Source: an uncultured Tateyamaria sp. (lineage in GTDB: Bacteria; Pseudomonadota; Alphaproteobacteria; Rhodobacterales; Rhodobacteraceae). From it: a stretch of DNA of 64,000 bases. This document shows, one piece after another, positions 25,606-34,264 of this stretch; positions within the stretch are counted from its first letter, which is position 1; each line of letters starts with the position of its first letter. Under the pieces are notes generated by a model. The model was not told where the DNA came from and did no database searches. It saw only the letters and a list, made by a program, of their open reading frames with translations. The DNA is taken from positions 62,001 to 126,000 of the forward strand of contig NZ_CANKXW010000003.1 in the NCBI RefSeq assembly GCF_947487805.1, read 5' to 3'. Both the position numbers and the translations under genes were made by a program.

Positions 25606-26495
25606 TCAATCCCGACCCGGCCCAGAAACCTGTTCTTGGCAATGGCCGCCAGCAGATCGTTCAGCGACGACTGCACTGTCTTCGACGTCGTATCGACCTG
25701 CGCCTGCGCCTTTTGATAGAGCGGCGTCCGCGTGGTCAGAAACGTCTTCAACTGGTCCATCGCGGCCGGGTTGCCCTCCATCGGGCGCAGGTCCCCCTGC
25801 GCGCGCACACGGGCCATATGCTCGCCGGGGCTCGTGCGCAGCCACACCGTGTGGAACCGCTCCAGAACCTGATCATAGGTGGCCGCGTCCTCGACGATGC
25901 CCCCCGCAACAGCAAGGATAAGCCGGTCATGGCGGTCCACAACGCGCGCAATCGCCTCGGCCTCGAGCGCGCGATACCCGTCCTGACCATAAAGCGCCAT
26001 GACCTCGCTCAGCGGCATGGCCGCCTGCGCTTCGATCTCATCGTTCAACTCGACAAAGGGCACCCTGAGCTTCTCCGCGGCCATCCGGCCCAGCGTTGAC
26101 TTGCCCGCACCACGCAACCCGATCAGGCAAATCCTGTGCGCCCGCAATGCGGTTGGGTTTTCCGGCGCAAGCAGTGCGCGCACGCGCCCCTGCACGGCCT
26201 CAGGTGCCGCCTTGTAAAGGCGCGCAACGCGAGCCACATCGCCATCGAGCGGCCCGTCCTCGCTCAGCAAATCCTCGATCCGGATGTTCAGCGCCTTGGC
26301 CACGCGGTCCAGCAGAATAACCGAGATATTTCCCTCTCCCGCCTCAATCTGCGCCAGATACCGGGGCGACACACCCGACAGCTCCGACAACGCACGACGC
26401 GGCATGCCCTGCCCGGTCCGCGCAGCACGTACACGGGCGGCAAGGCGTTCGATCATAGCGACCGACGCATCAGGGATGGGCTTCGGTGATGTCAT
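25602..26495 (-). CDS. boxR: BoxR/BzdR-type regulator (XRE HTH plus shikimate-kinase-like domain)
   Basis: 297 residues. The N-terminal XRE helix-turn-helix (about 16-77, RRALSELSGVSPRYLAQIEAGEGNISVILLDRVAKALN) is fused to a shikimate-kinase-like domain with P-loop GLRGAGKST (126-134). This exact fusion is the signature of BzdR/BoxR, repressors of benzoate pathways that sense benzoyl-CoA through the kinase-like domain. It is downstream of boxC, boxB and the flavodoxin gene. ATG 26495 is the best start although no strong Shine-Dalgarno is seen; an upstream TTG at 26519 is possible. Confidence 0.92.
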   Translation of the reverse strand: MTSPKPIPDASVAMIERLAARVRAARTGQGMPRRALSELSGVSPRYLAQIEAGEGNISVILLDRVAKALNIRIEDLLSEDGPLDGDVARVARLYKAAPEAVQGRVRALLAPENPTALRAHRICLIGLRGAGKSTLGRMAAEKLRVPFVELNDEIEAQAAMPLSEVMALYGQDGYRALEAEAIARVVDRHDRLILAVAGGIVEDAATYDQVLERFHTVWLRTSPGEHMARVRAQGDLRPMEGNPAAMDQLKTFLTTRTPLYQKAQAQVDTTSKTVQSSLNDLLAAIAKNRFLGRVGIE

Positions 26496-26554
26496 GCGCA
26501 CTTTTACTTGTCTTATCAACTAATCCTAGCGCGGCATTGCGCAAGATCAATGGG

Positions 26555-26977
26555 TTACGCGGCAGGAATGTGAGGCGCGATAACCTGACGCAGACTGGGC
26601 GGCGCAGGCTGGCTCTTGAATTCGTCCGCAATGATGAACACACAGACAAACGTTCCTTCAAAGCACAAAGTTCCGTCCTGCCGCCCATCAACCCGGAACG
26701 TCACGGAAGACGTGCCCAGCGCACTTGGCCACACCGCACAGCGCAGCCGATGGCGCGGCGTCACGGGCGCGCGGAAATCCATGCTCATGTGCACGAAAGG
26801 CGTGCCGATATTGCGGTCGATCTCGAGCTGGTACCAACCATCCCCGCCCAGATGCGCCTCCCACCAGGCGTTGATTGCATCCAGCGCAAACCACGGCAAT
26901 CGCCCGGTATAGGCGATCCGCGCCGGGTCGCAATCGCCCCATGTCACGCGGATCTCATGTTCGAAAACCGGGCTCAC
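26555..26977 (-). CDS. acyl-CoA thioesterase, 4-hydroxybenzoyl-CoA thioesterase-like
   Basis: 140-residue hotdog-fold protein. EHEIRVTWGDCDPARIAYTGRLPWF carries the G-D-C-D-P active-site segment of the 4-hydroxybenzoyl-CoA thioesterase family. The GTG start at 26977 overlaps the flavodoxin stop (GTGA) and removes a non-homologous extension. In this context it may release CoA from stalled aromatic or ring-cleaved CoA esters, a salvage role known for box-pathway thioesterases. Confidence 0.85.
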   Translation of the reverse strand: MSPVFEHEIRVTWGDCDPARIAYTGRLPWFALDAINAWWEAHLGGDGWYQLEIDRNIGTPFVHMSMDFRAPVTPRHRLRCAVWPSALGTSSVTFRVDGRQDGTLCFEGTFVCVFIIADEFKSQPAPPSLRQVIAPHIPAA

Positions 26978-27435
26978 GCGGCCTTGTCGGCGGCCATCTG
27001 CGCCATGATCCCCTGCACCCACGGCAGGGCGATATCTTCGGGCATCTCGAAACTGGACGCATCGTGGATGCCCCGTTCGCCCACCTGCGTGGCGCCTTGG
27101 GCCACCAGCATTGCGGCCAACTTTTCCGAGCCATGGTTGAACGTCTCGGCAAACACCTGATCACCCAGACCAAAGATGGCAAAGCGGATGCCCTTCAGAT
27201 CGGGCTTGCCGCCAGTCAACGCCTCTTCGAATGGCAGCGCGGTCGAAGGCAGGTCGCCATTGCCGTAAGTCGACGTGACAAAAAGATAGAACGCCTCCGG
27301 CTCCAACGCAGACGGGTCCACATCGGCAAGGCTCTGGATGTCGCAGTCGAACCCTGCGCCCAGTTCCGTTTCGATATCCTCGCACAGGATTTCGGAATTG
27401 CCGGTCTCGGACCCGTAATAGATACCAACCTTCAT
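26974..27435 (-). CDS. flavodoxin
   Basis: 153 residues. The FMN phosphate loop YYGSETGNSEILCEDI is at about 6-21, with TSTYGNGDLP and FAIFGLGDQVFAETF as the two other FMN-contacting loops. Flavodoxins carry single electrons. Its place between boxB and the thioesterase suggests that it feeds the BoxB di-iron epoxidase, the more so since no boxA reductase gene is in the cluster. The redox partner is inferred from context only. Confidence 0.88.
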   Translation of the reverse strand: MKVGIYYGSETGNSEILCEDIETELGAGFDCDIQSLADVDPSALEPEAFYLFVTSTYGNGDLPSTALPFEEALTGGKPDLKGIRFAIFGLGDQVFAETFNHGSEKLAAMLVAQGATQVGERGIHDASSFEMPEDIALPWVQGIMAQMAADKAA

Positions 27436-27450
27436 CGCTTCACCTCACTC

Positions 27451-27630
27451 TCAATGCCGTGTCACGGCCATGTCGCCCGCCTTGTAGGCGCGCACCATCT
27501 CGTCCTGCTCATCGCGTGTCAGCATCATGTAGAGCGACAGGCACATCCCGGTACAGCCATCACAGTCCAGCAGGCAAAAGGCCCGGCCCGGTTTGGCGTC
27601 ATTGCGCAACGTGGTTCGATCAATCCGCAT
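27451..27630 (-). CDS. 59-residue Cys4 protein next to boxB
   Basis: ATG 27630 has GGGGAAG upstream. The protein has four cysteines spaced C-x3-C-x2-C-x3-C at residues 19-30 (FCLLDCDGCTGMC), suitable for an iron-sulfur cluster or zinc, followed by an acidic helix. It lies 14 bp after boxB and 15 bp before the flavodoxin gene, in the same direction. No family is recognised. A role in electron transfer to BoxB or in metal loading is a reasonable guess. Confidence 0.55.
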   Translation of the reverse strand: MRIDRTTLRNDAKPGRAFCLLDCDGCTGMCLSLYMMLTRDEQDEMVRAYKAGDMAVTRH

Positions 27631-27644
27631 GTCCACTTCCCCGC

Positions 27645-29093
27645 TCAGGCCATGTGCAATTTGACGTATTCAAAATCGCCGGGCTTGTTGTCGATGCCCA
27701 CACGCGGCGGTGCGATCCAGCTGGCATACTGACCCGGCTCATAACACGGCTTCATCAACGACTGGATAAAAGCGCCGTCCTCCTTGGTGGGCAGCCACTC
27801 CGCCGCGCGTGCCGCCCACGCCTCGGGCGAAATAAACGTGCCCTCCGGCGTGATCGGCTGATTGGCAAATACGCCGATCTTGCGGTGGAACCCTTCGTGC
27901 GGCAGCTTCAGCTCGAATGCGATGCCCGTGCGCGCGATCTGCTTGTTCCAGCGGCGCAAGCCACCGCTCGCATCCCGGACATAGTCATCGCGCAGGCGCA
28001 TGTTGATCGCGGTCAGAGCGGGCACATTTTCGGTCACGATCTGACCATCGCGGATGCTGGCGACCGCATAGGTGTCGCTGGTCAGCTTGTGATCGTCCTC
28101 GATCCGCTGCTCCATATACCGCCCCTTGATCCCTGCGTTGAACGCATTGGCGGCATTGGTGCTGACCTCCTGGCCGAAAAGGTCCAGCGACAGCGTATAG
28201 TGCAGGTTCAGCTTTTTCTGGATGGTAGGCAGGTCGATGACCCCCAGCGCCCGGATCTTGTCAATGTCATAGGGGTCGTCGATCCCGTTGGCCTGCATCG
28301 CCTCCAGCGTGGCCTGAATGGTCCGGCCCACGCCGGTTTCGCCGACGAACATGTGGTGCGCCTCTTCGGTCAGCATGAACCGGCAGGTGCGCGACAGCGG
28401 GTCAAAGCCCGACTGCGCCAGGCTTTCCAGCTGCATCTTGCCGTCGCGGTCGGTGAAATAGGTGAACATGAAAAACGACAGCCAATCGGGCGTTTCCTCG
28501 TTGAAGGCCCCCAACATGCGCGGCGCGTCCTCGTTGCCGGACGAGCGGACCAGCATGTCATCCGCCTCTTCGCGACCGTCCTTGCCGAAATACTTTTGCA
28601 GCAGATAGACCATCGCCCACAGGTGCCGGCCTTCTTCGACATTCACCTGGAACAGGTTGCGCATGTCGTAGAGGCTGGGCGCTGTGAGGCCGAGGAACCT
28701 TTGCTGTTCAACCGATCCCGGCTCCGTGTCGCCCTGAATGACGATCAGGCGTTTGAGCATGTTGCGATACTCGCCCGGCACCTCCTGCCATGCAGGCTCA
28801 CCATAGTGTTCGCCCATCGGGATACGGCGATCCTCGACCGCAGGCGCCAGCAGCACGCCCCAGCGGTAGTCGGGCATTTTCACATAGTCGAACTTGGCCC
28901 AGCCCTTGGGATCAACGCTGACGGCGGTGCGCAGGTAGACCATGGATTTCTGAAAATTCTGCGGGATCAGGTCATTCCACCAGTTGATGTAACCGGGGTG
29001 CCATTTTTCCAGCGCCTTCAGAACCTTGCGGTCTTCGCTCAGCCCAACATTGTTGGGGATGCGGGTGTCATAGCTGACGTTCAATGCTGTCAT
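27645..29093 (-). CDS. boxB: benzoyl-CoA 2,3-epoxidase subunit BoxB
   Basis: 482 residues. BoxB is the di-iron oxygenase that epoxidises benzoyl-CoA in the aerobic box pathway. It starts LNVSYDTRIPNNVGLSEDRKVLKALEKWHPGYINWWND and has ferritin-like ligand regions RNLFQVNVEEGRHLWAM and FMLTEEAHHMFVGE. ATG 29093 follows GGAGGAGATG at good spacing; upstream codons would run into the repeat region. It is separated from boxC by 112 bp containing paired REP-like palindromes, which may alter the boxC:boxB ratio. Confidence 0.95.
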   Translation of the reverse strand: MTALNVSYDTRIPNNVGLSEDRKVLKALEKWHPGYINWWNDLIPQNFQKSMVYLRTAVSVDPKGWAKFDYVKMPDYRWGVLLAPAVEDRRIPMGEHYGEPAWQEVPGEYRNMLKRLIVIQGDTEPGSVEQQRFLGLTAPSLYDMRNLFQVNVEEGRHLWAMVYLLQKYFGKDGREEADDMLVRSSGNEDAPRMLGAFNEETPDWLSFFMFTYFTDRDGKMQLESLAQSGFDPLSRTCRFMLTEEAHHMFVGETGVGRTIQATLEAMQANGIDDPYDIDKIRALGVIDLPTIQKKLNLHYTLSLDLFGQEVSTNAANAFNAGIKGRYMEQRIEDDHKLTSDTYAVASIRDGQIVTENVPALTAINMRLRDDYVRDASGGLRRWNKQIARTGIAFELKLPHEGFHRKIGVFANQPITPEGTFISPEAWAARAAEWLPTKEDGAFIQSLMKPCYEPGQYASWIAPPRVGIDNKPGDFEYVKLHMA

Positions 29094-29114
29094 GTCTTCA
29101 TCTCCTCCGTTGGC

Positions 29115-29194
29115 GGTGGGCAGATTGCCCACCCTACCCAGTTGGACAAGGACCGACCGCGCCGGGACCTCGTAGGGTGGGCAATCTGCCCACC
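29115..29194. repeat. inverted pair of REP-like palindromes between boxC and boxB
   Basis: Two copies of the 24-bp element (29115-29138 and 29171-29194) face each other, giving a perfect 23-bp inverted repeat around 33 bp, while each copy is itself palindromic (GGTGGGCA/TGCCCACC). The right copy is identical to the one at 2551-2574. Confidence 0.88.
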
Positions 29195-29205
29195 AACCGC
29201 GCGGG

Positions 29206-30864
29206 TCACACCCGCTCCATATTGAAATCTCCGCGCACACCGGTCCCGTACCGCTGCAACGCGCCGTCCTGCCCGACCGCATTGGGTCGGTTGAAGATCC
29301 AGTTCTGCCAAGCCGTCAGACGGCCAAAAATCCGCGTCTCCATCGTCTCGGGCCCCGCAAAGCGCAGGTTCGCCTCCATCCCCGTCATCGCATCGGGGCT
29401 GAAAGACGCGCGCTCTTCGAGGAAGATGCGGATCTCATCCTCCCAATCGATGTCATCCAGGATTTCCGTGACAAGCCCGCCTTCGTCCGCCTCGGTGGCC
29501 TCCAGCGCCTCGCCTATCTGATCGCGCAATCCCTCGGCATCATCCGAGCCATAGAACCGCGTTTGCAACCGGGTCAGGTCGTTGCCCATCGGGTAAGCCC
29601 CGAAATTCCCATCGCTCAGCGTGACCGTGGCCAGCGCACGGTTGTCGCCATCAAATTCGTCTTCCATCATGTAGGACCGGTCCACCGACCAAAGCAGTTC
29701 GGCCAGCACGCCCGCGAAACAGCTGCCATGTTCGACCAGTGCCACCAGCGACCGCGATGTCACGTCCACGCGTTTCAGCACGCGCTTCCAGTAGTGGCGG
29801 ATCTCGCGCGCCAACCAATGATCCGGATTGCCGAGGATCAGCGCCTCATGGGCCAGAACCGCCTCGGGATCGCCCTGGCTGCGGATCACCCATACACCGG
29901 CTTCCATCTCGTTGAGACGCAGGTGAAGTACCGCGTCCTCCAACTCGCGCGCCAGACGCAGGATGTAGGCCTGCGCGCCTTGGGCGACCAGCGCCTCCAT
30001 ATCCGCGGGCGCGGCATCGTCCGGCCCCTTGATCAGGATGTCCGCCCGGCGGGCCGTGCGATCCACCGTGACCTCGACCAGCCCGTACGTGACCGACCCG
30101 TCCTCAGCCGCTGTCCGCTCCAGCGGGTCCAGCGTGATCCCCCGCGCCACGTCCGGCTTGTCCGAAGCCGCAGCAAACTCCACCGCCCGCGCCGCGACAA
30201 CCTCGTCGAACCGCGCATTTGGCACCGCCTCGTCCACCAGCTTCCACTGCACTGCGCGCTTGCCCTTGACCCCTTCTTCGGTCGAACAGAACACATCCGC
30301 ACGGTCGCGCCGCACCATGCGCTTGTCCGTCACGCGGGTCAGTCCGCCCGTGCCCGGCAGCACCGCCAACAGCGGCACCTCGGGCAACGCCACGGACGAC
30401 GTCGAATCGTCGGTCAACATGATGTGGTTGCACGCCAGCGCCAGCTCGTACCCGCCGCCTGCGCACGCGCCCTTGACCGCCGCGATGTATTTTTGGCCGC
30501 TGTCGGCCTCTGCGGCCTCAAACGCGTTGCGGGTCTCGTTGGTGAACTTGCAGAAATTGACCTTGTGGCTGTGCGCCGCCCCGCCCAGCATCCGAATGTT
30601 GGCCCCTGCGCAGAACACTTTGTCCTTGGCCGAGCGCATGACCACAACCTTGACCTCGGGATGCTCGAACCGCATCCGCTGGACCACATCGTTCAATTCG
30701 ATGTCCACGCCCAGATCGTATGAGTTTAGCTTGAGCTGATATCCGTCGAACAACCCGCCATCCTCGTCCACGTCCATCCACAACGTGGCCACCGCCCCGT
30801 CATAATCGACGCGCCAGTGACGGTAGCGGGAAGGATCCGTGCGGAAGTCGATGATATTGGACAT
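29206..30864 (-). CDS. boxC: 2,3-epoxybenzoyl-CoA dihydrolase BoxC
   Basis: 552 residues. BoxC opens the epoxide ring of 2,3-epoxybenzoyl-CoA to a semialdehyde acid CoA and formate. The crotonase-like N-terminal half shows VFCAGANIRMLGG (oxyanion loop) and CAGGGYELALACNHIML; the second half with DSTSSVALPEVPLLAVLPGTGGLTR and a long C-terminal extension matches BoxC length. It is the first of the box enzyme genes in transcription order and precedes boxB. Confidence 0.94.
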   Translation of the reverse strand: MSNIIDFRTDPSRYRHWRVDYDGAVATLWMDVDEDGGLFDGYQLKLNSYDLGVDIELNDVVQRMRFEHPEVKVVVMRSAKDKVFCAGANIRMLGGAAHSHKVNFCKFTNETRNAFEAAEADSGQKYIAAVKGACAGGGYELALACNHIMLTDDSTSSVALPEVPLLAVLPGTGGLTRVTDKRMVRRDRADVFCSTEEGVKGKRAVQWKLVDEAVPNARFDEVVAARAVEFAAASDKPDVARGITLDPLERTAAEDGSVTYGLVEVTVDRTARRADILIKGPDDAAPADMEALVAQGAQAYILRLARELEDAVLHLRLNEMEAGVWVIRSQGDPEAVLAHEALILGNPDHWLAREIRHYWKRVLKRVDVTSRSLVALVEHGSCFAGVLAELLWSVDRSYMMEDEFDGDNRALATVTLSDGNFGAYPMGNDLTRLQTRFYGSDDAEGLRDQIGEALEATEADEGGLVTEILDDIDWEDEIRIFLEERASFSPDAMTGMEANLRFAGPETMETRIFGRLTAWQNWIFNRPNAVGQDGALQRYGTGVRGDFNMERV

Positions 30865-30955
30865 GAATCAGTGTCGCTTTCAGGTGTGAGTTGGCATTAT
30901 GATACATTAAATACATCGGAAATCGCATCAAGCGCGTCGCCAATCGGCAATTTGT

Positions 30956-30969
30956 TGCACTTTAATGCG
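30956..30969. promoter_or_regulatory. candidate BoxR/BzdR half-site pair upstream of boxC
   Basis: TGCA-CTTTAA-TGCG (30956-30969) is one base from TGCA-N6-TGCA, the pattern recognised by BzdR. It lies about 90 bp before boxC, at the end of the upstream hydrolase gene. Confidence 0.4.
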
Positions 30970-31783
30970 GGATATCGGGGATTTCGACCACACTATGCTC
31001 CAGGCTATGCAGCGTATCCCAAAACCCGGCGACGGCCTGTGTGACGGTGTCCGCCGCGTCCTGATGCGGCGCATGGCCTGCGCCATCAACCAGACAGACC
31101 TCGACCGGCGCATAGGATCTGTCATGTGCCTCATCGACTTGCGCCTGAGTGCCGTAGGGGTCCTGCGTGCCCTGCACCACCAACGACGGAACGCGCCAGT
31201 GGTCGATCGCATCCCCCACATTCCAATCGGCAAAACCGGGGTCGGTCCACGCATCGTGCCAGCCGAAAAACGCGACATCCGGGTCGTCGTGATGCCGCGC
31301 CAGCCGGCCCTTTAGATCACCGGTGCGGTAGGCCTCGCCCGCAGCACGGATCGCCGCCAGCCCTTCGGGTTCGGCAAAGAAATGCGGCGCAATCAGCACA
31401 AGGCCGCGCACCCGCATGTCCGACACGGTCCCGGCGTAAATGCCCGCAATCGTGGCTCCGTCCGAATGACCCAACAGCACAGCGGATTGCACCCCTGCGG
31501 CATTAAGGACCGGGCCAAGCACCTCCACTGCCTCGCGCGTCATGTAATCCAGCGGGCGCGGCAATGCCGCCGCACTCGACCGGCCATAGCCCGCGCGGGA
31601 ATAGGCCAGCACGCCCATGCCCGTGGCCTGCGCCAACGCGGCAGGCCACTCGCGCCACAGCCCCACGGAGCCCAACCCCTCGTGCAGCATCACCAGCGTC
31701 GGTGCCTGCACCGGCGGCGGCCCCCAGCACGCGTACTCCAGATCGTGCCCGGCTATGGCCATCCGCCCCGCGCTCCACTCCAT
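30962..31783 (-). CDS. alpha/beta hydrolase of the aromatic cluster
   Basis: 273 residues. The nucleophile elbow is LLGHSDGAT, the oxyanion region LVMLHEGLGSVGLWREWP, the acid likely in VVQGTQDPYGT and the catalytic His in VDGAGHAPHQD. ATG 31783 overlaps the stop of the ligase gene (TGATG). Sequence style resembles hydrolases of aromatic meta-cleavage or CoA-ester pathways. It is between benzoate-CoA ligase and boxC, so hydrolysis of an ester or thioester linked to benzoyl-CoA metabolism is likely. Confidence 0.82.
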   Translation of the reverse strand: MEWSAGRMAIAGHDLEYACWGPPPVQAPTLVMLHEGLGSVGLWREWPAALAQATGMGVLAYSRAGYGRSSAAALPRPLDYMTREAVEVLGPVLNAAGVQSAVLLGHSDGATIAGIYAGTVSDMRVRGLVLIAPHFFAEPEGLAAIRAAGEAYRTGDLKGRLARHHDDPDVAFFGWHDAWTDPGFADWNVGDAIDHWRVPSLVVQGTQDPYGTQAQVDEAHDRSYAPVEVCLVDGAGHAPHQDAADTVTQAVAGFWDTLHSLEHSVVEIPDIPH

Positions 31784-33306
31784 CACAGATCCTTTCGCAG
31801 TTTGAACCGCTGTATCTTGCCCGTCGCCGTCTTGGGCAGGCTGTCCACGCATTCGATCCAACGCGGGTATTTCCACTTGCCGATCCGGTCCTTGACGTGG
31901 GCGCGCAACAGATCCTCGAGGTCATCGGCCCGCGCGCCGTTCACCACGACAAAAGCCTTGGGCTTTTCAAGTCCGTCCGCATCCCGCGCCGCGACCACGG
32001 CGCATTCAAGCACCGATGCGTGGCTGCTGATGGCCTGTTCGACCTCAAAGGGGCTGACCCAGATGCCGGACACCTTGAACATGTCGTCCGTCCGCCCGCA
32101 GTAGACAAAGCGCCCGTCGGCGCGCCGTTCATACTTGTCCCCTGTGCGCGTCCATACGCCCTCGAATGTGGCGCGGGTCTTGGCGCGGTTGTTCCAGTAC
32201 CCGTCCGCCGCAGAGGCGCCATTGACCAGCAACTCGCCGATTTCGCCGGGCGCGACCTCAGCCCCGGCCTCGTCCACCAGCCGCACGGTATATCCCGGCA
32301 CCGGCACGCCCGAGGTGCCGTAAACCACATCGCCGGGCGCATTGCTGAGAAAGATGTGCAGCATCTCTGTTGATCCAACCCCGTCGAGGATGTCCGCGCC
32401 CATCAGCGCCTTCCACCGCTGGCCCACATCCTTGGGCAGGGCTTCTCCCGCCGAGATGCACAGGCGCAGCGGAACATCCGGCGCGCCCTGCGCCTCGATC
32501 TGCGCGACCATAGCGGCGTAAAGCGTCGGCACACCGCAAAAGATCGTCGGCCGTTCCTGCACCAGAATGTCGATCACCCCACCCGGCGTCGGACGCCCGC
32601 CAAAGATCACGACCGTCGCCCCCACCGACATCGGAAAGCTCATGGCGTTGCCCAGCCCGTAAGCGAAAAAGAACTTGGCCGCGGAAAAGATCACGTCATC
32701 CTCGCGAATGCCCAGCACCTGCGCGCCGTAGGTGTCAGAAGTCGCGCGCATTGCCGCATGGACGTGGTGCACGCCTTTTGGTGCGCCGGTGGAGCCTGAG
32801 GAGTAGAGCCAGAAGGCCGTTTCGTCGTCATGCGCGTCGTGGGCGGGTATGGGCCCGGTCGCCTGCGCCATCAAGTCGTCATAGCTGGTGGTGCCCGCAG
32901 GCGCGTCGCCGATCACGATCACCGATGTCAGGTATGGGTTGTCCAGCACAGGCGCCACGACGTCGAACAGCGCCTCGGATACAACGAGGGTTGTCGCCCG
33001 GCTGTCGCGCAGGATCGCGTCATAGACCGGGGTGGCCAGCAAGGTGTTGAGCGGCACGGGAATGACACCCGCCTTGAGCGCGCCAAAGAACAGCACCGGA
33101 AACTCGATCTGATCCAGAACCAGCATGGCCATCCGATCTTCGGGCCGGACACCATGCGCCAACAGGGCGGACGCGGCACGCCCTGACGCGTCAGCAAGCG
33201 CGCCATAGGTCAGGCTGCGCCCCGTGCCCACCTCGCGAAAGGCGGTCTTGTCTGCGCGGCCCTCGTCCACGTGGCGATCCACGAAATATACGGCGGCATT
33301 GCTCAT
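31783..33306 (-). CDS. bclA: benzoate-CoA ligase family protein
   Basis: 507-residue adenylate-forming enzyme. The P-loop-like motif WLYSSGSTGAPKGVHHVH, the A5 region GVGSTEMLHIFLSN, and the C-terminal GRTDDMFKVSGIWVSP and KTATGKIQRFKLR lysine motif are complete. The sequence AAVYFVDRHVDEGRADKTAFRE at the start and STEMLHIFLSN are typical of benzoate/4-hydroxybenzoate-CoA ligases. GGGAGG precedes ATG 33306. It makes the aryl-CoA substrate for BoxB. Confidence 0.92.
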   Translation of the reverse strand: MSNAAVYFVDRHVDEGRADKTAFREVGTGRSLTYGALADASGRAASALLAHGVRPEDRMAMLVLDQIEFPVLFFGALKAGVIPVPLNTLLATPVYDAILRDSRATTLVVSEALFDVVAPVLDNPYLTSVIVIGDAPAGTTSYDDLMAQATGPIPAHDAHDDETAFWLYSSGSTGAPKGVHHVHAAMRATSDTYGAQVLGIREDDVIFSAAKFFFAYGLGNAMSFPMSVGATVVIFGGRPTPGGVIDILVQERPTIFCGVPTLYAAMVAQIEAQGAPDVPLRLCISAGEALPKDVGQRWKALMGADILDGVGSTEMLHIFLSNAPGDVVYGTSGVPVPGYTVRLVDEAGAEVAPGEIGELLVNGASAADGYWNNRAKTRATFEGVWTRTGDKYERRADGRFVYCGRTDDMFKVSGIWVSPFEVEQAISSHASVLECAVVAARDADGLEKPKAFVVVNGARADDLEDLLRAHVKDRIGKWKYPRWIECVDSLPKTATGKIQRFKLRKDL

Positions 33307-33391
33307 GCGCGGCCCTCCCAAACACACGGATGATGCGTTATCCTGCGCCCTGCGGCATGCTGCCGCAACGCTGGCGCTTCATTTTAGCATT

Positions 33392-34264
33392 TTACTGCAA
33401 CCCCAGCAGCCCTGCGGCGTTGTTCTTGAGGATGTCCGGGCGCACGCTGTCCTTGATGTCGATGCCCTCGAAATCGCTCAGCCACCGTTCGGGCGTGATC
33501 ATCGGCCAGTCAGAGCCAAACAGCACCTTCTTGCGCAGGATCGAATTGCAGTACCGCACGAGGATCTGCGGAAAATACTTGGGCGACCAGCCACTGAGGT
33601 CGATATAGACGTTTGGTTTGTGCTGCGCGACGGCCAGTGCCTCGTCCTGCCAGGGGAAGCTGGGATGGGCGAGGATGATCTTGAGATCAGGGAAATCCAC
33701 GGCGACATCGTCCATATACATCGGGTTCGAATATTTCAGCCGCATGCCATTGCCGCCCGGCATGCCCGACCCGACCCCGGTTTGCCCGGTATGGAACAGC
33801 GCGATGCCGCCCTCCGCCTCGATCGCCTCATAAAGCGCATAGGCCATCCGGTCGTTGGGATAGAACCCCTGCATGGTCGGATGAAACTTGAACCCCTTGA
33901 TGCCGAAATCGCGCATCAGCCGCCGCGCCTCGCGCACGCCCATCTTGCCCTTCCACGGGTCGATGCTGGCAAAGGGGATCAGAACGTCGCTGTTCTCGGC
34001 GGCGATCTCGGCAACCTCTTCGTTGGCGTAGCGGCGGTATCCCGTCTCGCGCTCCGCATCGACCGGGAAGATCACGGCGGCAATGTTCTGCGCCCGGTAA
34101 TGTGCCGCGGTCTCGGGGACTGTCGGCGGGTGTTTCCACGGCGCGCGGAAATATTCGGCCATCGTGGATTGCAACATGTCATAGCCGTCATCCGGGTGGC
34201 ACCCGCAGGGTTCCTCGGCATGGGTGTGGATGTCGATGGCGCGAATGGCCTCAAGGTCGATCAT
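33392..34264 (-). CDS. amidohydrolase-superfamily protein (ACMSD/resorcylate-decarboxylase-like)
   Basis: 290 residues. Metal-ligand motif AIDIHTHAEEP at the start, GFKFHPTMQGFYPNDRMAY, ALFHTGQTG, IILAHPSFPWQDEAL and the last motif LFGSDWPMITPERW are arranged as in amidohydrolase family 2 (decarboxylases and lactonases acting on aromatic acids). Coupled to the feruloyl-CoA synthetase gene by ATGA. It could decarboxylate or hydrolyse a hydroxycinnamate or benzoate breakdown product. Confidence 0.82.
   Translation of the reverse strand: MIDLEAIRAIDIHTHAEEPCGCHPDDGYDMLQSTMAEYFRAPWKHPPTVPETAAHYRAQNIAAVIFPVDAERETGYRRYANEEVAEIAAENSDVLIPFASIDPWKGKMGVREARRLMRDFGIKGFKFHPTMQGFYPNDRMAYALYEAIEAEGGIALFHTGQTGVGSGMPGGNGMRLKYSNPMYMDDVAVDFPDLKIILAHPSFPWQDEALAVAQHKPNVYIDLSGWSPKYFPQILVRYCNSILRKKVLFGSDWPMITPERWLSDFEGIDIKDSVRPDILKNNAAGLLGLQ

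Noticed and set aside
27459-29225. Long plus-strand frame opposite boxB
   Set aside because: It is the complement of the clear boxB gene, with no start signal and no recognisable domain.
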